Of a stretch of 41,921 bases of DNA, positions 21,062 through 29,857 are shown in pieces. The notes beneath the pieces were generated by a model. That model ran no database searches, was not told the origin of the DNA, and was given only the letters and a program-made list of their open reading frames with translations. The DNA comes from Campylobacter showae CSUNSWCD (GTDB taxonomy: Bacteria > Campylobacterota > Campylobacteria > Campylobacterales > Campylobacteraceae): positions 1-41,921 of the forward strand of contig NZ_AMZQ01000021.1 in assembly GCF_000313615.1 (NCBI RefSeq), read 5' to 3'. The stretch's first letter is position 1. Each line of letters starts with the position of its first letter. The position numbers and the translations under genes are program-made.

Positions 21062-21321
21062 AACTATCCAAAACCGAAAATCTAAAATTTAGGCAATTCC
21101 TAGCATACGAATACCCCGTTTGCCAAATATGCGGCAAAGCTCCGAGCGACGACGCGCATCACGTGAGATACGGCTGTTATGGGGCGGACAAAGACGACCG
21201 CAAACAAATAGCTGTATGTAGAGCTTGCCACGATTGGTGTCACGATCACAAACACGAGAGTATAGAAAAATACGAGGAGCTAGCCGATGAGAATTGGGCG
21301 GAATATGAAGCTAGTTTATAA
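21058..21321 (+). CDS. Zinc-ribbon HNH-like protein (DUF968/Nin-type)
   Basis: 87 residues. CQICGKAPSDDAHHVRYG and then CRACHDWCHDHKHES provide CxxC and CxxC plus His residues of a zinc-bound HNH-like fold seen in Nin-region recombination proteins. The start is a TTG at 21058 overlapping the upstream stop. It lies next to RusA, as such genes often do, so a DNA recombination role is likely. Confidence 0.75.
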   Translation: MKLSKTENLKFRQFLAYEYPVCQICGKAPSDDAHHVRYGCYGADKDDRKQIAVCRACHDWCHDHKHESIEKYEELADENWAEYEASL

Positions 21322-21703
21322 GTTTGAGATAACGGGGCTAGAGTATAACCCGGTGCCGTATAAAAGGACGACGCAGAGGGCTAAATTCGTAAGTAAGGAT
21401 TATAAAAAATATCTCGAATGGAAAACTTTGTTGGGAGATACCTTTTGCGCATCTAATCCGGACGCGCCCAAAAGAATAATCAGGCGCGGCAAAGACTGGC
21501 ACGCCGTGCCGGAGCTAAGCGGGGCGTACTTCGTGGAGACCGTAGCGATATACAAAGACAAAACGCACGGCGACACGGACAACGTAGCCAAAGGAGTACT
21601 GGACGCGTTATTTAAAAACGACAAATACGTAAGCGGGAGCTGCCGCTACGAATACGGCGCAAGCGGCGGGATAAGAGTTATGATTTATGAGGCGGGCGAG
21701 TGA
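21287..21703 (+). CDS. rusA: RusA-family Holliday junction resolvase
   Basis: 138 residues. The catalytic motif HGDTDNVAKGVLDALFKND is diagnostic of RusA, which cuts Holliday junctions made by phage recombination. The ATG at 21305 (MKLVYKFEITG) is an alternative start with a GGGCGGAAT site and would match the usual N-terminus better. It overlaps the preceding gene. Confidence 0.93.
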   Translation: MRIGRNMKLVYKFEITGLEYNPVPYKRTTQRAKFVSKDYKKYLEWKTLLGDTFCASNPDAPKRIIRRGKDWHAVPELSGAYFVETVAIYKDKTHGDTDNVAKGVLDALFKNDKYVSGSCRYEYGASGGIRVMIYEAGE

Positions 21704-21981
21704 TGAACCACATTGAGGGGTTTTATCACAATGCGGATTTGATAAGATTTTTTTCATTGGGTAAAAATTTCTTTAAGAATACAAACGAGAAGAAGCTAAA
21801 GGCCGAAATAAGGCTATTGGGATCGTCGTTATTCGTAAAGCCACCGAAATATGTGAGAAAACTAATCAATAGCGGTAATTACGTAGCTATGCCGGTGCGT
21901 ACCGCAGATAAAGCGGAGTTTGATGAATTTTATCAATTGACCGATAAGACTACGATCGGATTTTACAAAGTGAGAGGATAA
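21703..21981 (+). CDS. Hypothetical protein
   Basis: 92 residues, mixed composition, no recognised family. The ATG at 21703 overlaps the RusA stop (TGATG). It lies between RusA and the HNH gene at the end of the early operon. Confidence 0.55.
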   Translation: MNHIEGFYHNADLIRFFSLGKNFFKNTNEKKLKAEIRLLGSSLFVKPPKYVRKLINSGNYVAMPVRTADKAEFDEFYQLTDKTTIGFYKVRG

Positions 21982-21982
21982 G

Positions 21983-22336
21983 ATGCCGACGCTATTTAAA
22001 CGCTGTAAATGCGGGGCAAAGATAAAGATAAACGAGAGAGCGTGCGAGCGGTGCAGAGCGAGCGCTAGCGCGGGAGCAAACAAGATGTATAACGTTTTTG
22101 GTAGAAACAAGGAAGCGGACAAATTCTACCAAAGCAAAGAGTGGAAAGCGGTGCGAGCCATAGTCAAAGCTAGGCAGCCCTTTTGTGTAGCGTGCGGCAA
22201 GCCTACGCAGATAATAGACCATATTGTGCCGATAGAACACGGCGGCGCTACGCTAAACCTTGATAACCTGCAAGGGCTTTGCAGGAGTTGTCACAACAAA
22301 AAGACTGCGCAGGATGAGGAGAAATTTAAAAAATGA
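21983..22336 (+). CDS. HNH endonuclease of the packaging module
   Basis: 117 residues. It has an N-terminal zinc ribbon (CKCGAKIKINERACERC) and a C-terminal HNH domain (CVACGKPTQIIDHIVPIEHG, then NLDNLQGLCRSCHNKKT). HNH proteins encoded beside terminase assist cos cleavage in many HK97-like phages (established family knowledge). Next genes are the small ORF and terminase. Confidence 0.9.
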   Translation: MPTLFKRCKCGAKIKINERACERCRASASAGANKMYNVFGRNKEADKFYQSKEWKAVRAIVKARQPFCVACGKPTQIIDHIVPIEHGGATLNLDNLQGLCRSCHNKKTAQDEEKFKK

Positions 22337-22458
22337 TGGGTAGGGGCAGGTCAAATCTCTACGACCGAGACGGCGAAACATCGGACGGGTGCATTTCATT
22401 TTTTGCGCGCCGTATTTTTGAGAAATTAATAAAGTCAAGTGAGAACAAAGTCAAGTGA
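22333..22458 (+). CDS. Possible 41-aa gene between HNH and small terminase
   Basis: The ORF begins MMGRGRSNLYDRDGETSDG and overlaps the HNH stop (ATGA) and the small-terminase GTG start (GTGA) by four bases at each end. Double coupling argues for translation. The same bases hold repeated AAGTCAAG, so this stretch may alternatively be a packaging-recognition region rather than a gene. Confidence 0.45.
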   Translation: MMGRGRSNLYDRDGETSDGCISFFARRIFEKLIKSSENKVK

Positions 22459-22474
22459 TAAACGGTAAGTCAAG
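22432..22474. repeat. Three AAGTCAAG repeats at the small-terminase start
   Basis: AAGTCAAG occurs at 22432-22439, 22448-22455 and 22467-22474, with the first two extended to AAAGTCAAGTGA. Short iterated sites beside the small terminase gene are typical of terminase recognition (cosB or pac) regions. This is inference. Confidence 0.4.
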
Positions 22475-23117
22475 CGACGATTTATTGTCAAAAGCTGAGG
22501 CTATGGATATTTTAGGCATAAAATCAGCCGAAACTATGAGCCGAATAGCAAAGCGGCACGGGGTAAGTACGATAAAGGAATGGAAAAACGTATTTTACCC
22601 AAAGGATGAAATTTTAGAACTAAAAGATAGGCGAGAAAAAGATCGGGCTAGCAAAAAACCCAACGCAAATTTTAGAGCCAAAAAAAGCGAAAAACGCACC
22701 GAGCTGATAGTCAAAAACGAAGCCAAAAAAGCAGACAAACCGCAAACGGCAAATTTGCCCGTCACAGCTAGCGACGCGATGGCAAATGAATCAAGCCTAA
22801 AAGAGCGTATGAGCGCAGTCGTCAAAGAGCTAAAAGAAATAGGACTTTATGAAATTTGCGACAAGTCGCTTATTTACTCATACTGTCTAACCGAGATCAA
22901 GCTTGACGAGGTAGCCGCGCAGATGCGAGAAAATTTTACGACCTACGACGACAAGGGGAACGAAAAGCCGCACCCGCTCACAAAAATTTACGCCGATTTT
23001 TTGGCCGCAAAACTAAATTTGGCTAAAGCTTTAGGGTTAGGAGCAGGCAACCGCAAGGGGCTAAAAATAAGCGAAATAATCGAAATAGACGAAATGGAAA
23101 AATTATTAAATGGCTAA
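22455..23117 (+). CDS. terS: Terminase small subunit (P27-like)
   Basis: 220 residues. An N-terminal HTH (LLSKAEAMDILGIKSAETMS) and a charged linker precede a P27-type domain (residues about 120-205: LYEICDKSLIYSYCLTEIK, KPHPLTKIYADFLAAKLNL). It recognises phage DNA for packaging. GTG at 22455 overlaps the upstream ORF stop; ATG 22503 is another candidate start. It overlaps the large-subunit gene by eight bases. Confidence 0.85.
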   Translation: MINGKSSDDLLSKAEAMDILGIKSAETMSRIAKRHGVSTIKEWKNVFYPKDEILELKDRREKDRASKKPNANFRAKKSEKRTELIVKNEAKKADKPQTANLPVTASDAMANESSLKERMSAVVKELKEIGLYEICDKSLIYSYCLTEIKLDEVAAQMRENFTTYDDKGNEKPHPLTKIYADFLAAKLNLAKALGLGAGNRKGLKISEIIEIDEMEKLLNG

Positions 23118-24756
23118 AATCTTAAACCTCATACCGCGCGACAAGATCATCGTGGATGCAAAACGCGTTATTGCAAAAAAACAAGCCGAATTAAAAGGCA
23201 CGCCTTATTTTATCGATGAAGAGATCGCACTAAAAGCGATAAATTTTATCTCGCTATTAAAACATACCGCCGGCAAATTTGCCGATCAGCCTTTCCAGCT
23301 CTTGCCTTTTCAGATAGAGTTTATCATCGACGTAGTAGCGACTTATTCAAGAGAGGGCGGAACGCGTCGGTATAAGACGGCGCTATTATTTTTGCCGCGC
23401 AAAAACGGCAAAACCGAGCTGATTGCGGCTATTTTGCTATTTTTTCTTTTTATCGACGCCGAAAAAGGCAAAGAAATTTATTGCGCCGCCAACGAAACCG
23501 AGCAGGCAAAAATCATTTTTAACGCTACCGACTCGATGCTAAGGCGAAACCGTAGCCTAAAGGCGATGTCTACGACATACAAAAGCACGAAGACTATCGA
23601 GAAAAATGGCGATTTTTTGGATTTCGTAAAGGTCCTGACGGCAAATGCCGACACCAAAGACGGGCTAAAGCCTTACGTGTTCGTTTATGACGAGCTTCAC
23701 GCCGCAAAGGACGGCGAGCTTTGGCGAGTGCTTGAAGAGGGGCAGATAAACAGAGACAACCCGCTAGCTTTTATCATCTCGACCGCGGGCTATAACCTAC
23801 AAGGCGAGATGAAGCGCAAATACGACTATGCCAAACAAGTAAAAGCGGGCATCATCAAAGACGATAGCTTTTATAGTATGATCTTTGAGGCAGACCCCGA
23901 AAAATGGCAAGACGAAAGCGAATGGATAAAGGCAAATCCCGCGCTAGGGTATGGCGTTAGGCTTGAAAATTTACGAGATAGGTTCTTAAAAGCCGCTTCA
24001 AATGCCGAGGATGAAAATAGCTTTAAGACTAAGCACTTAAACATTTGGTGCAACAGCTCCGCATCCTGGATAAGAGACGACGTATGGCAGAAAAATTTTA
24101 TCCCAAATTTTGACGCAAAAAGGCTAAATACCGCCGTTTCCTACGCGGGGCTTGATTTAAGCTCTACTACCGACATTACCGCCTACGTCATAATGTCGCA
24201 CCTGGACGGCATTTTCCACATAACGCCGTTTTTTTGGGTACCGTTTGAAAACGCAAGCGCGCGAGCCAAAAAAGACCGCGTGCCGTATATTGACTGGATA
24301 AACAAAGGCTTTATCCGCGCCACGCAAGGGAACGTTATCGACTATGACGAGGTTCAGAGGGATATTTTAGAGATAAACGAGAGATTTAACATAAAATGTA
24401 CTGCCTACGATAGGTGGAATTCTGCAAAAATCATAACAAATTTAACCAATGAGGGGCTAGAGCTTACGCCGTTTGGGCAGGGCTTTGGCTCGATGTCGGC
24501 TCCGACAAAAGATATTTTCGCGCTTGCGCTATCCAAAAAGCTAAACCACTTCGATAACCCCGTGCTTAGGTGGATGGTTTCGAACGTCGATCTGCAAATA
24601 GACTCCGCCGAAAACGTAAAGCCGGACAAGAAAAAGGCGCGTGAGCGTATAGACGGGGTCGTCGCTTTGGTAATGGCAAACGGCATCAGGCTAGTTTGCG
24701 AGGCGCAAACGTCCGAGACCAGTCCATACCTGACGGGCGACATTAGAAGCTTTTAG
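23110..24756 (+). CDS. terL: Terminase large subunit (HK97-type)
   Basis: 548 residues. ATPase Walker A is LPRKNGKTE (about 95-103), Walker B VFVYDELH (about 195), and the C-terminal nuclease domain begins near residue 340 (AGLDLSSTTDITAYVIM with the catalytic Asp). It packages DNA into procapsids. The gene converges with the reverse-strand HTH cassette, four bases of overlap, before the portal gene. Confidence 0.96.
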   Translation: MAKILNLIPRDKIIVDAKRVIAKKQAELKGTPYFIDEEIALKAINFISLLKHTAGKFADQPFQLLPFQIEFIIDVVATYSREGGTRRYKTALLFLPRKNGKTELIAAILLFFLFIDAEKGKEIYCAANETEQAKIIFNATDSMLRRNRSLKAMSTTYKSTKTIEKNGDFLDFVKVLTANADTKDGLKPYVFVYDELHAAKDGELWRVLEEGQINRDNPLAFIISTAGYNLQGEMKRKYDYAKQVKAGIIKDDSFYSMIFEADPEKWQDESEWIKANPALGYGVRLENLRDRFLKAASNAEDENSFKTKHLNIWCNSSASWIRDDVWQKNFIPNFDAKRLNTAVSYAGLDLSSTTDITAYVIMSHLDGIFHITPFFWVPFENASARAKKDRVPYIDWINKGFIRATQGNVIDYDEVQRDILEINERFNIKCTAYDRWNSAKIITNLTNEGLELTPFGQGFGSMSAPTKDIFALALSKKLNHFDNPVLRWMVSNVDLQIDSAENVKPDKKKARERIDGVVALVMANGIRLVCEAQTSETSPYLTGDIRSF

Positions 24757-24956
24757 TCGCCTAGCGCCTCTTTGAGCGCCTTATATTTTTGCGCCATTTC
24801 ATAGTTTTCAAACCAGCTTCTAATCCACGACGGGAATGGTTTATTTTCGCCATTCCAGTTGTTTATCGAATTATAACTAAGCCCCGTCATTGCTGACAGC
24901 CCTTTTTTGTCTAAATTTAGCTTTTTTAGCCAAGCCGTAAACTCCGCTCTAGTCAT
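24753..24956 (-). CDS. HTH regulator of reverse-strand cassette
   Basis: 67 residues. LDKKGLSAMTGLSYNSINNW is an HTH; the end is helical. It lies on the opposite strand between terminase and portal, as a moron. It is coupled to the tiny membrane-peptide gene upstream by an eight-base overlap. TTTGATAATCAAA at 25247-25259, upstream of the cassette, may be its operator. Confidence 0.65.
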   Translation of the reverse strand: MTRAEFTAWLKKLNLDKKGLSAMTGLSYNSINNWNGENKPFPSWIRSWFENYEMAQKYKALKEALGD

Positions 24957-25047
24957 TTTTTAGCTTCTTTTCGATACGTTCGAGTCGCCACTCGTTTACT
25001 CCGACCCAAGCGCTCAAAATCAAAATCAAGATAAATTCTAAGCTCAT
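24949..25047 (-). CDS. Tiny membrane peptide (32 aa)
   Basis: MSLEFILILILSAWVGVNEW plus a charged tail RLERIEKKLKND. One transmembrane helix. AAAGGAGCTAAA precedes the ATG. Its slot and design match the 25-residue peptide at 4021-4098. Confidence 0.6.
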   Translation of the reverse strand: MSLEFILILILSAWVGVNEWRLERIEKKLKND

Positions 25048-25091
25048 TTTAGCTCCTTTGTGATATAATAACGAAAGTAAAAGATGAAAAT

Positions 25092-25106
25092 CCCGCAACC
25101 TGCGGG
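25092..25106 (-). terminator. Hairpin between tiny membrane-peptide genes
   Basis: CCCGCA-GGT-TGCGGG on the - strand, followed by ATTTTCATCTTTT. It can act as an intrinsic terminator or attenuator after the first peptide gene. On the + strand it lies after a TATAAT (25064-25069). Confidence 0.55.
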
Positions 25107-25118
25107 CTAGTTTGAGCT

Positions 25119-25205
25119 TTATGATAGCAGCTTGATAAAGGCCGCTATGTAAAAAGCTATCTGTAAGATTGTTGCTACCAACCTTAAGACGTCAAACGTT
25201 TTCAT
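25119..25205 (-). CDS. Tiny membrane peptide (28 aa)
   Basis: MKTFDVLRLVATILQIAFYI followed by AAFIKLLS, a single hydrophobic helix. CGAAAGGAAAAAAG precedes the ATG. It heads the reverse-strand cassette and is similar in plan to the peptide at 4165-4242. Confidence 0.6.
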   Translation of the reverse strand: MKTFDVLRLVATILQIAFYIAAFIKLLS

Positions 25206-25246
25206 CTTTTTTCCTTTCGTTTTTTATTTCAAAGGCTTTAACCCCT

Positions 25247-25275
25247 TTGATAATCAAATTATATCAAATAATTAC
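25247..25275 (-). promoter_or_regulatory. Promoter/operator of the reverse-strand cassette
   Basis: On the - strand TATAAT lies within TTTGATATAATTTGATTATC. The odd palindrome TTTGATAATCAAA (25247-25259) covers its downstream side, suggesting control by the cassette's own HTH protein. Confidence 0.5.
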
Positions 25276-25337
25276 TTAAAAATATCTTTTAATTACTATT
25301 GTATTATTAAATTCTGCGTTATCAGAAAGATATTACC

Positions 25338-25364
25338 TTGACTTCTCCCGATTCCCCCTAAAAA
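25338..25364 (+). promoter_or_regulatory. Late-gene repeat element, copy 1
   Basis: A 27-base block beginning TTGACTTCTCCCGATT and ending CCCCCTAAAAA, identical to 29854-29880. It stands just before the portal gene. It begins like a -35 box but lacks a clear -10 at the normal distance; it may bind a late activator. The spacing would suit the internal portal start at 25401. Confidence 0.6.
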
Positions 25365-25373
25365 ACCGCTAGT

Positions 25374-26585
25374 ATGAGCAAAAAAATAAAAAGTAGGCTG
25401 ATGTTTGGATTTTTAAAAAAGAAAAATTTACCGAAACTAACGCGTAGCGAAACGGGCGAGATGTTTGCGCCGACGGCAAACGGCGGGGTGTCTATAACCG
25501 CCGATAGCGCGATGAGAATATCGGCCGTTTATGCTTGCGTTAGAGCCATCAGCGAGACTATCGCCACATTGCCTTTTGAAATCTACGAGAAAAGAGGCAA
25601 AGGCAAAGAGCCGGCCGTAAACCACCCCATAAGAAATTTAATCAAGATCGCGCCAAACGAGAAAATGAATATTGCGCAGTTCTTAGAGGCAGTTTTAACC
25701 TCTATGCTGCTTCGCGGTAACGCATTTTTGCGCCCTGTAAGAGCTAGAAACGGTGCGGTGGCGAGCATAGAGTTTTTAGACCCTAGCAGAGTAACCATTA
25801 ACGACGACGACGAAATTTATTATACCTATACGAGCAAAAAAGGTACTTTTAAATTTTCGCTCGAAGATGTGGTAAATATCCCTTATTTCACGATTGACGG
25901 GCTAAACGGGTTAAGCCCCGTCGCAAAATGCAGAGCGTCGCTAGAGCTTACGCAAGTAGCCGAAAATCACGGCAGAAATTTCTTTAAAAACGCTGCGCTA
26001 CCAAACGGCGTGATTGAAATTCCGCAGGAGCTAAATAACGAGGCCTACGAAAGAATGAAAACTTCTTGGCACAAGGCCTACTCAAACGAAAACGCTTACA
26101 AAACGGCTATTTTAGAAGCTGGGGCGACATATAAAGGCATAAGTATTCCAAACAAAGACGCGCAATTTTTGGAGCTTAGGGATTTTCAGGTAACCGACAT
26201 CGCAAGGATGTTTAGGGTGCCGCCGCATATGATAGCCGATTTAAGCAAAGCCACGTTTTCAAATATCGAGCAGCAAAGTAAGGAATTTGCCGAGTTTACC
26301 ATCTTGCCGCTCGTGGTAAAGATAGAAAAAGCGCTAAATCATAGACTTTTAACGCCTGACGAGTGGGACAAATATTATTTTAAATTTAATATCAACGCGA
26401 TCACGCGCGGCGATATGAAAAGCCGCTTTGAGGCTTACAATTTAGGGCGCAATATGGGCGTTTATAGCGCAAACGAGATAAGAGAATTGGAGGATTTAAA
26501 CCCTATCGAAAACGGCGATATTTATCTTCAGCCGCTAAATATGGACGAAGCGGGCAAAGCCCAAGAAAAGGATAGTAATGAGTGA
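25374..26585 (+). CDS. Portal protein (HK97-type)
   Basis: 403 residues. ISAVYACVRAISETIATLPF, then LIKIAPNEKMNIAQFLEAVL and the FQVTDIARMFRVPPHMIADL block are standard HK97 portal signatures. It forms the dodecameric DNA entry ring. The ATG at 25401 (MFGFLKKKN) is a plausible alternative start. It overlaps the protease gene by eight bases. Confidence 0.95.
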   Translation: MSKKIKSRLMFGFLKKKNLPKLTRSETGEMFAPTANGGVSITADSAMRISAVYACVRAISETIATLPFEIYEKRGKGKEPAVNHPIRNLIKIAPNEKMNIAQFLEAVLTSMLLRGNAFLRPVRARNGAVASIEFLDPSRVTINDDDEIYYTYTSKKGTFKFSLEDVVNIPYFTIDGLNGLSPVAKCRASLELTQVAENHGRNFFKNAALPNGVIEIPQELNNEAYERMKTSWHKAYSNENAYKTAILEAGATYKGISIPNKDAQFLELRDFQVTDIARMFRVPPHMIADLSKATFSNIEQQSKEFAEFTILPLVVKIEKALNHRLLTPDEWDKYYFKFNINAITRGDMKSRFEAYNLGRNMGVYSANEIRELEDLNPIENGDIYLQPLNMDEAGKAQEKDSNE

Positions 26586-27132
26586 AATTTTGCAACGAAA
26601 AGCGAGTCTAAAAAGCTCAAACGACGAAACGAAAACTTTAAATTTCGTGATCGTAAGCTCGGATAACGCCTGCACGCGCTTTGACTGGGCGAGCGGCAGA
26701 TACTACACGGAGACGCTAGACGTCAAAGGCGCGCAGTTTGGCGAACTAAAGACGATGTTTAAAGACCACAACCCAAGCGTCGATAACGCCATAGCTAGAG
26801 TAGAAAACGTCAGAGAGGAAAACGGCGAGCTAGTATGCGAGTGCGTTTTTGCAAGCGATGAAGACAGCCAAAAGATTTATCGCAAATACGCGGACGGCGT
26901 CTTAAGCGACGTAAGCATAGGCTACAGCGTTAAAGATTTTAAAAAGACAAAAGGGGACAAGATAGATGACGTACTCGTGACTAAATTTAATATCTTGGAG
27001 CTAAGCGCAGTTTGGAAAGGCGCGGACAAGGGTGCTAAAAAGCGAGAGGACGAAAGAGTTGCCGAAATATCGGCTTATCAAAAGGCGAAAGCAAGAAGCC
27101 TAAATCTAAAACTAAAGGAGCTTCAGTTATGA
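26578..27132 (+). CDS. HK97-family prohead protease
   Basis: 184 residues. The catalytic His is in MFKDHNPS and the Ser in LSDVSIGYSV, as in U35 prohead proteases, with a C-terminal helical extension after residue 150. It cleaves scaffold/capsid delta domains in assembly. It overlaps portal and capsid genes by eight and four bases. Confidence 0.93.
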   Translation: MSEILQRKASLKSSNDETKTLNFVIVSSDNACTRFDWASGRYYTETLDVKGAQFGELKTMFKDHNPSVDNAIARVENVREENGELVCECVFASDEDSQKIYRKYADGVLSDVSIGYSVKDFKKTKGDKIDDVLVTKFNILELSAVWKGADKGAKKREDERVAEISAYQKAKARSLNLKLKELQL

Positions 27133-28268
27133 AGAAAAGACTACAAGAACTAAAAGATAAGGCAGGCGCGCTGCTTGCTAATATGCGCGGCATTTTAGAC
27201 GGCGCGGCTAAAGAAAACAGAGCTACGACCGAAGAGGAAAACGCTAAATACGACGCGATGGAGGCCGATTTTGAGAGAATGAGCGGCGAGATTAAGAGAC
27301 TTGAATCGCTAATTAGAAATGACGAGTTTATGTCTGCCGTACCCGAGACCGTGCAGCAAAAAAGCGCCGATGATCCGGATGCTAACTTTTGGCGCTACGT
27401 TAGGGGCGTGCCTTATGAGAGAGACGCGCTATCGACTGTCGACGCAAACGGCGGCTACACCGTGCCAAAAACGTTTCAAACCTCCGTAATAGAGCTTTTA
27501 AACAAAGAGTGCTTGCTGCGCCGCCTTTGTTCGGTAATGACGACCGAGAACACAAATTTAATCCCTATCGAGGCAACGCGACCGCAGTTTAGATGGCTAG
27601 GCGAGGCTGAGGCATACTCTGAAACTGGGATAAACTTTGCGCAGATCCAAATCGGCGCGCATAAAGGTGGCGGCATCATCAAAATCAGCGAGGAGCTACT
27701 AAACGATAGCGCAATTAACGTTGAAAGCTATGTTAGGCGCAAAATGGCGGACGGCATTGCCGTGCTTGAAGAAGAGGCGTTTATTGGCGGTAACGGAACG
27801 CAAAAGCCAAAAGGGTTGCTTGACGGCATAACTACGGGCATAACTACTGCGGCGGCGGGCAAATTTACGTCTGATGAGCTAATAGATATGCTTTACAGCG
27901 TAGCGGTAGGCTACAGACAAAACGGCGTCTGGTTGGTTTCCGACGTATTCGAGCGAGAAGTAAGAAAACTTAAGGATAAAAACGAGCAGTATATTTGGCA
28001 ACAGGGCTTTACGTCCGATGCGCCTAATACGCTACTGGGGCATCCTGTCTACGTGAGCGAGTTTATGGGTAACGAGCTAACTACCGGCAAAACTCCCGCG
28101 ATTTTCGGCGACTTGAAGTATTATCAAATCGCAGACCGTGGCTCAATGGGCTTACAGCGCCTAAACGAGCTATACGCAGGTAACGGGCAGGTCGGCTTTA
28201 GAATTCACAAGCGCGTAGACGGCAAGCTAACTATGGCAGATGCCGTTAAAAGCTTTAAGATGAAATAA
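27129..28268 (+). CDS. Major capsid protein (HK97 fold)
   Basis: 379 residues. A coiled-coil delta domain (1-65) precedes the HK97 shell fold, with the marker region ANGGYTVPKTFQTSVIELLN, then FIGGNGTQKPKGLL and the C-terminal YYQIADRGSMGLQRL. Protease cleavage is expected around residues 75-105. It forms the icosahedral head. Confidence 0.96.
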   Translation: MKKRLQELKDKAGALLANMRGILDGAAKENRATTEEENAKYDAMEADFERMSGEIKRLESLIRNDEFMSAVPETVQQKSADDPDANFWRYVRGVPYERDALSTVDANGGYTVPKTFQTSVIELLNKECLLRRLCSVMTTENTNLIPIEATRPQFRWLGEAEAYSETGINFAQIQIGAHKGGGIIKISEELLNDSAINVESYVRRKMADGIAVLEEEAFIGGNGTQKPKGLLDGITTGITTAAAGKFTSDELIDMLYSVAVGYRQNGVWLVSDVFEREVRKLKDKNEQYIWQQGFTSDAPNTLLGHPVYVSEFMGNELTTGKTPAIFGDLKYYQIADRGSMGLQRLNELYAGNGQVGFRIHKRVDGKLTMADAVKSFKMK

Positions 28269-28748
28269 ATGAAGCTCGAAATCTTAGAGGGCGGCGACGC
28301 TCTCTTTTTAACCCTAGACGAGGTCAAGAGCTGGCTAAGAGTAATCGGCGACGAAGAAGACGGGCTTTTAAAGTCGCTTATTTTGGCAGCCGAGCAGTTC
28401 TTTGAAAACCATACGGATCGCGTTTTAATGCCGAAAAAATTCAGGGCGACCTTTCTAAACGAAGCGGCAATCCTTCCTAAAAGCCCGGTAATACAAATAT
28501 CTAAACCGCAAAATGCAAGCGTATTATGGGATAGGCAAACGGCGCAAATTTTAGGCATGACGTCGGGCGAGGTGGAATTTAGAGCCGGGTACGAAACGAT
28601 ACCGCAGATTATTAAAATTTGGGCGCTAAACAAAATCGCTTCGTGGTACGAGAATAGAGAAAACGTAGCCGTCGGTACTATAGTTTCAAAATTTGACAAA
28701 TCTCACATAGACGTCGTTTTAGACCAATTCAAGGTAAGGCGGTTTTAA
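28269..28748 (+). CDS. Head-tail connector (gp6-like)
   Basis: 159 residues. TLDEVKSWLRVIGDEEDGLL and LILAAEQFFENHTDR are typical of gp6/gp15-like connector adaptors (DUF1-type 'head-tail connector'). It follows the capsid gene with no gap and overlaps the stopper gene by one base. Confidence 0.88.
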   Translation: MKLEILEGGDALFLTLDEVKSWLRVIGDEEDGLLKSLILAAEQFFENHTDRVLMPKKFRATFLNEAAILPKSPVIQISKPQNASVLWDRQTAQILGMTSGEVEFRAGYETIPQIIKIWALNKIASWYENRENVAVGTIVSKFDKSHIDVVLDQFKVRRF

Positions 28749-29068
28749 TGAGAATCGGCAGGCTTAGGCACTTAATTACTTTACAAACGCTTCAATCCGT
28801 GCGAAACGAATACGGCGAGGTTGAAAAAGGCTATGCGGATTTAGCCAAGGTTTGGGCTAGTATAGAGCCTATTAGCGCAAATGAGAAATACTTACGAAAT
28901 CAAGAGAATATGCAGATCACGCATAAGATAGAAATTCGCTTTTTAAAGAGTATCGGCGTAACAACGCAAATACTTTTTAATGAGCGAAAATTCGAAGTAA
29001 AGAGCGTAATAAATCCGCTCGAAAAAAACGAAAAATTGATTTTGCTGGCGACTGAAAATGAGCACTGA
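28748..29068 (+). CDS. Head closure protein (SPP1 gp16-like)
   Basis: 106 residues. MRIGRLRHLITLQTLQ, then YGEVEKGYADLAKVWASIEP and the later strands match phage head-tail joining/stopper proteins. It overlaps the following tail gene by 11 bases. Confidence 0.88.
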   Translation: MRIGRLRHLITLQTLQSVRNEYGEVEKGYADLAKVWASIEPISANEKYLRNQENMQITHKIEIRFLKSIGVTTQILFNERKFEVKSVINPLEKNEKLILLATENEH

Positions 29069-29534
29069 GATAGCGGGCTTTGACAAGCTTCTTAATCTAA
29101 TAGACAAAGTAAAAGAACTGCCGGAGAGAGTACAGAAAAAGGTTTTAAAGGGGGCGGCAATGGACGTAGCAAGGCAGGTGCGAAAGATCGCGCGCAAAAA
29201 TGCTCCCGAAAAAAGCGGCATCTTAAAGGCTCATATCGTGGCCGTGCCTAGCCGAAGCAAAGACAAGGGCGTTATTAGGGTTGCAGTTTTGGTAAGGCGA
29301 AGTAAAAACATAACTAAGAAATTTAAAGACGCGCTAAAAGCGGGTAAAAAAATCCGCACGAACAAAGCCCAAACCAAAACCGACGGCTACTATGCTTATT
29401 TCGTCGAACGCGGCACTAAGTACCAAGAAGCGCAAAACTTTTTACAAAATGCGCTAAACGCGGTTGAGCCAAAAATGCACGAGATAGCCGAGAAGCACAT
29501 AGACGAGTTTTTAAGGAAAAACGGATGGCTATAA
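29058..29534 (+). CDS. HK97 gp10-like tail completion protein
   Basis: 158 residues. ARKNAPEKSGILKAHI and GYYAYFVERGTKYQEAQNFL are the usual HK97 gp10 signature. The protein is basic. It joins neck and tail in siphoviruses. Overlaps the next gene by ten bases. Confidence 0.9.
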   Translation: MSTEIAGFDKLLNLIDKVKELPERVQKKVLKGAAMDVARQVRKIARKNAPEKSGILKAHIVAVPSRSKDKGVIRVAVLVRRSKNITKKFKDALKAGKKIRTNKAQTKTDGYYAYFVERGTKYQEAQNFLQNALNAVEPKMHEIAEKHIDEFLRKNGWL

Positions 29535-29857
29535 TTAAATTAGCAAGGCATTTAGAAACAAAGACGGGCGTTAAAGTGTTTGCCTATGAGGCCGACGCCA
29601 AAGCCGACGTCCCGTATATCGTCTATCAGATAAACGACCAAAGCGAAAAACTAGCCGTTAACGGCGGAGTGATACAGACTGATTATTTAATAGAGCTTGA
29701 CGTATACACGAAAACCTTTAAAGAGAGCGAAGCGCTAAAAGAAAAGATCATAAATGCGCTTTTAGACTTTGAACGCCCCGTAACTTCTATCAAATGCGAC
29801 ACGGACAAAGAGGACGGGTTTATATTTTTAACTATTGAGCTTGAATTTTTCGTTTGA
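29525..29857 (+). CDS. Tail completion protein (DUF3168-like)
   Basis: 110 residues. KTGVKVFAYEADAKADVPYI and then YLIELDVYTKTFKESEALKE fit the DUF3168/gpU-like tail terminator family of HK97-like phages. Its stop overlaps the start of the repeated late element. Confidence 0.82.
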   Translation: MAIIKLARHLETKTGVKVFAYEADAKADVPYIVYQINDQSEKLAVNGGVIQTDYLIELDVYTKTFKESEALKEKIINALLDFERPVTSIKCDTDKEDGFIFLTIELEFFV

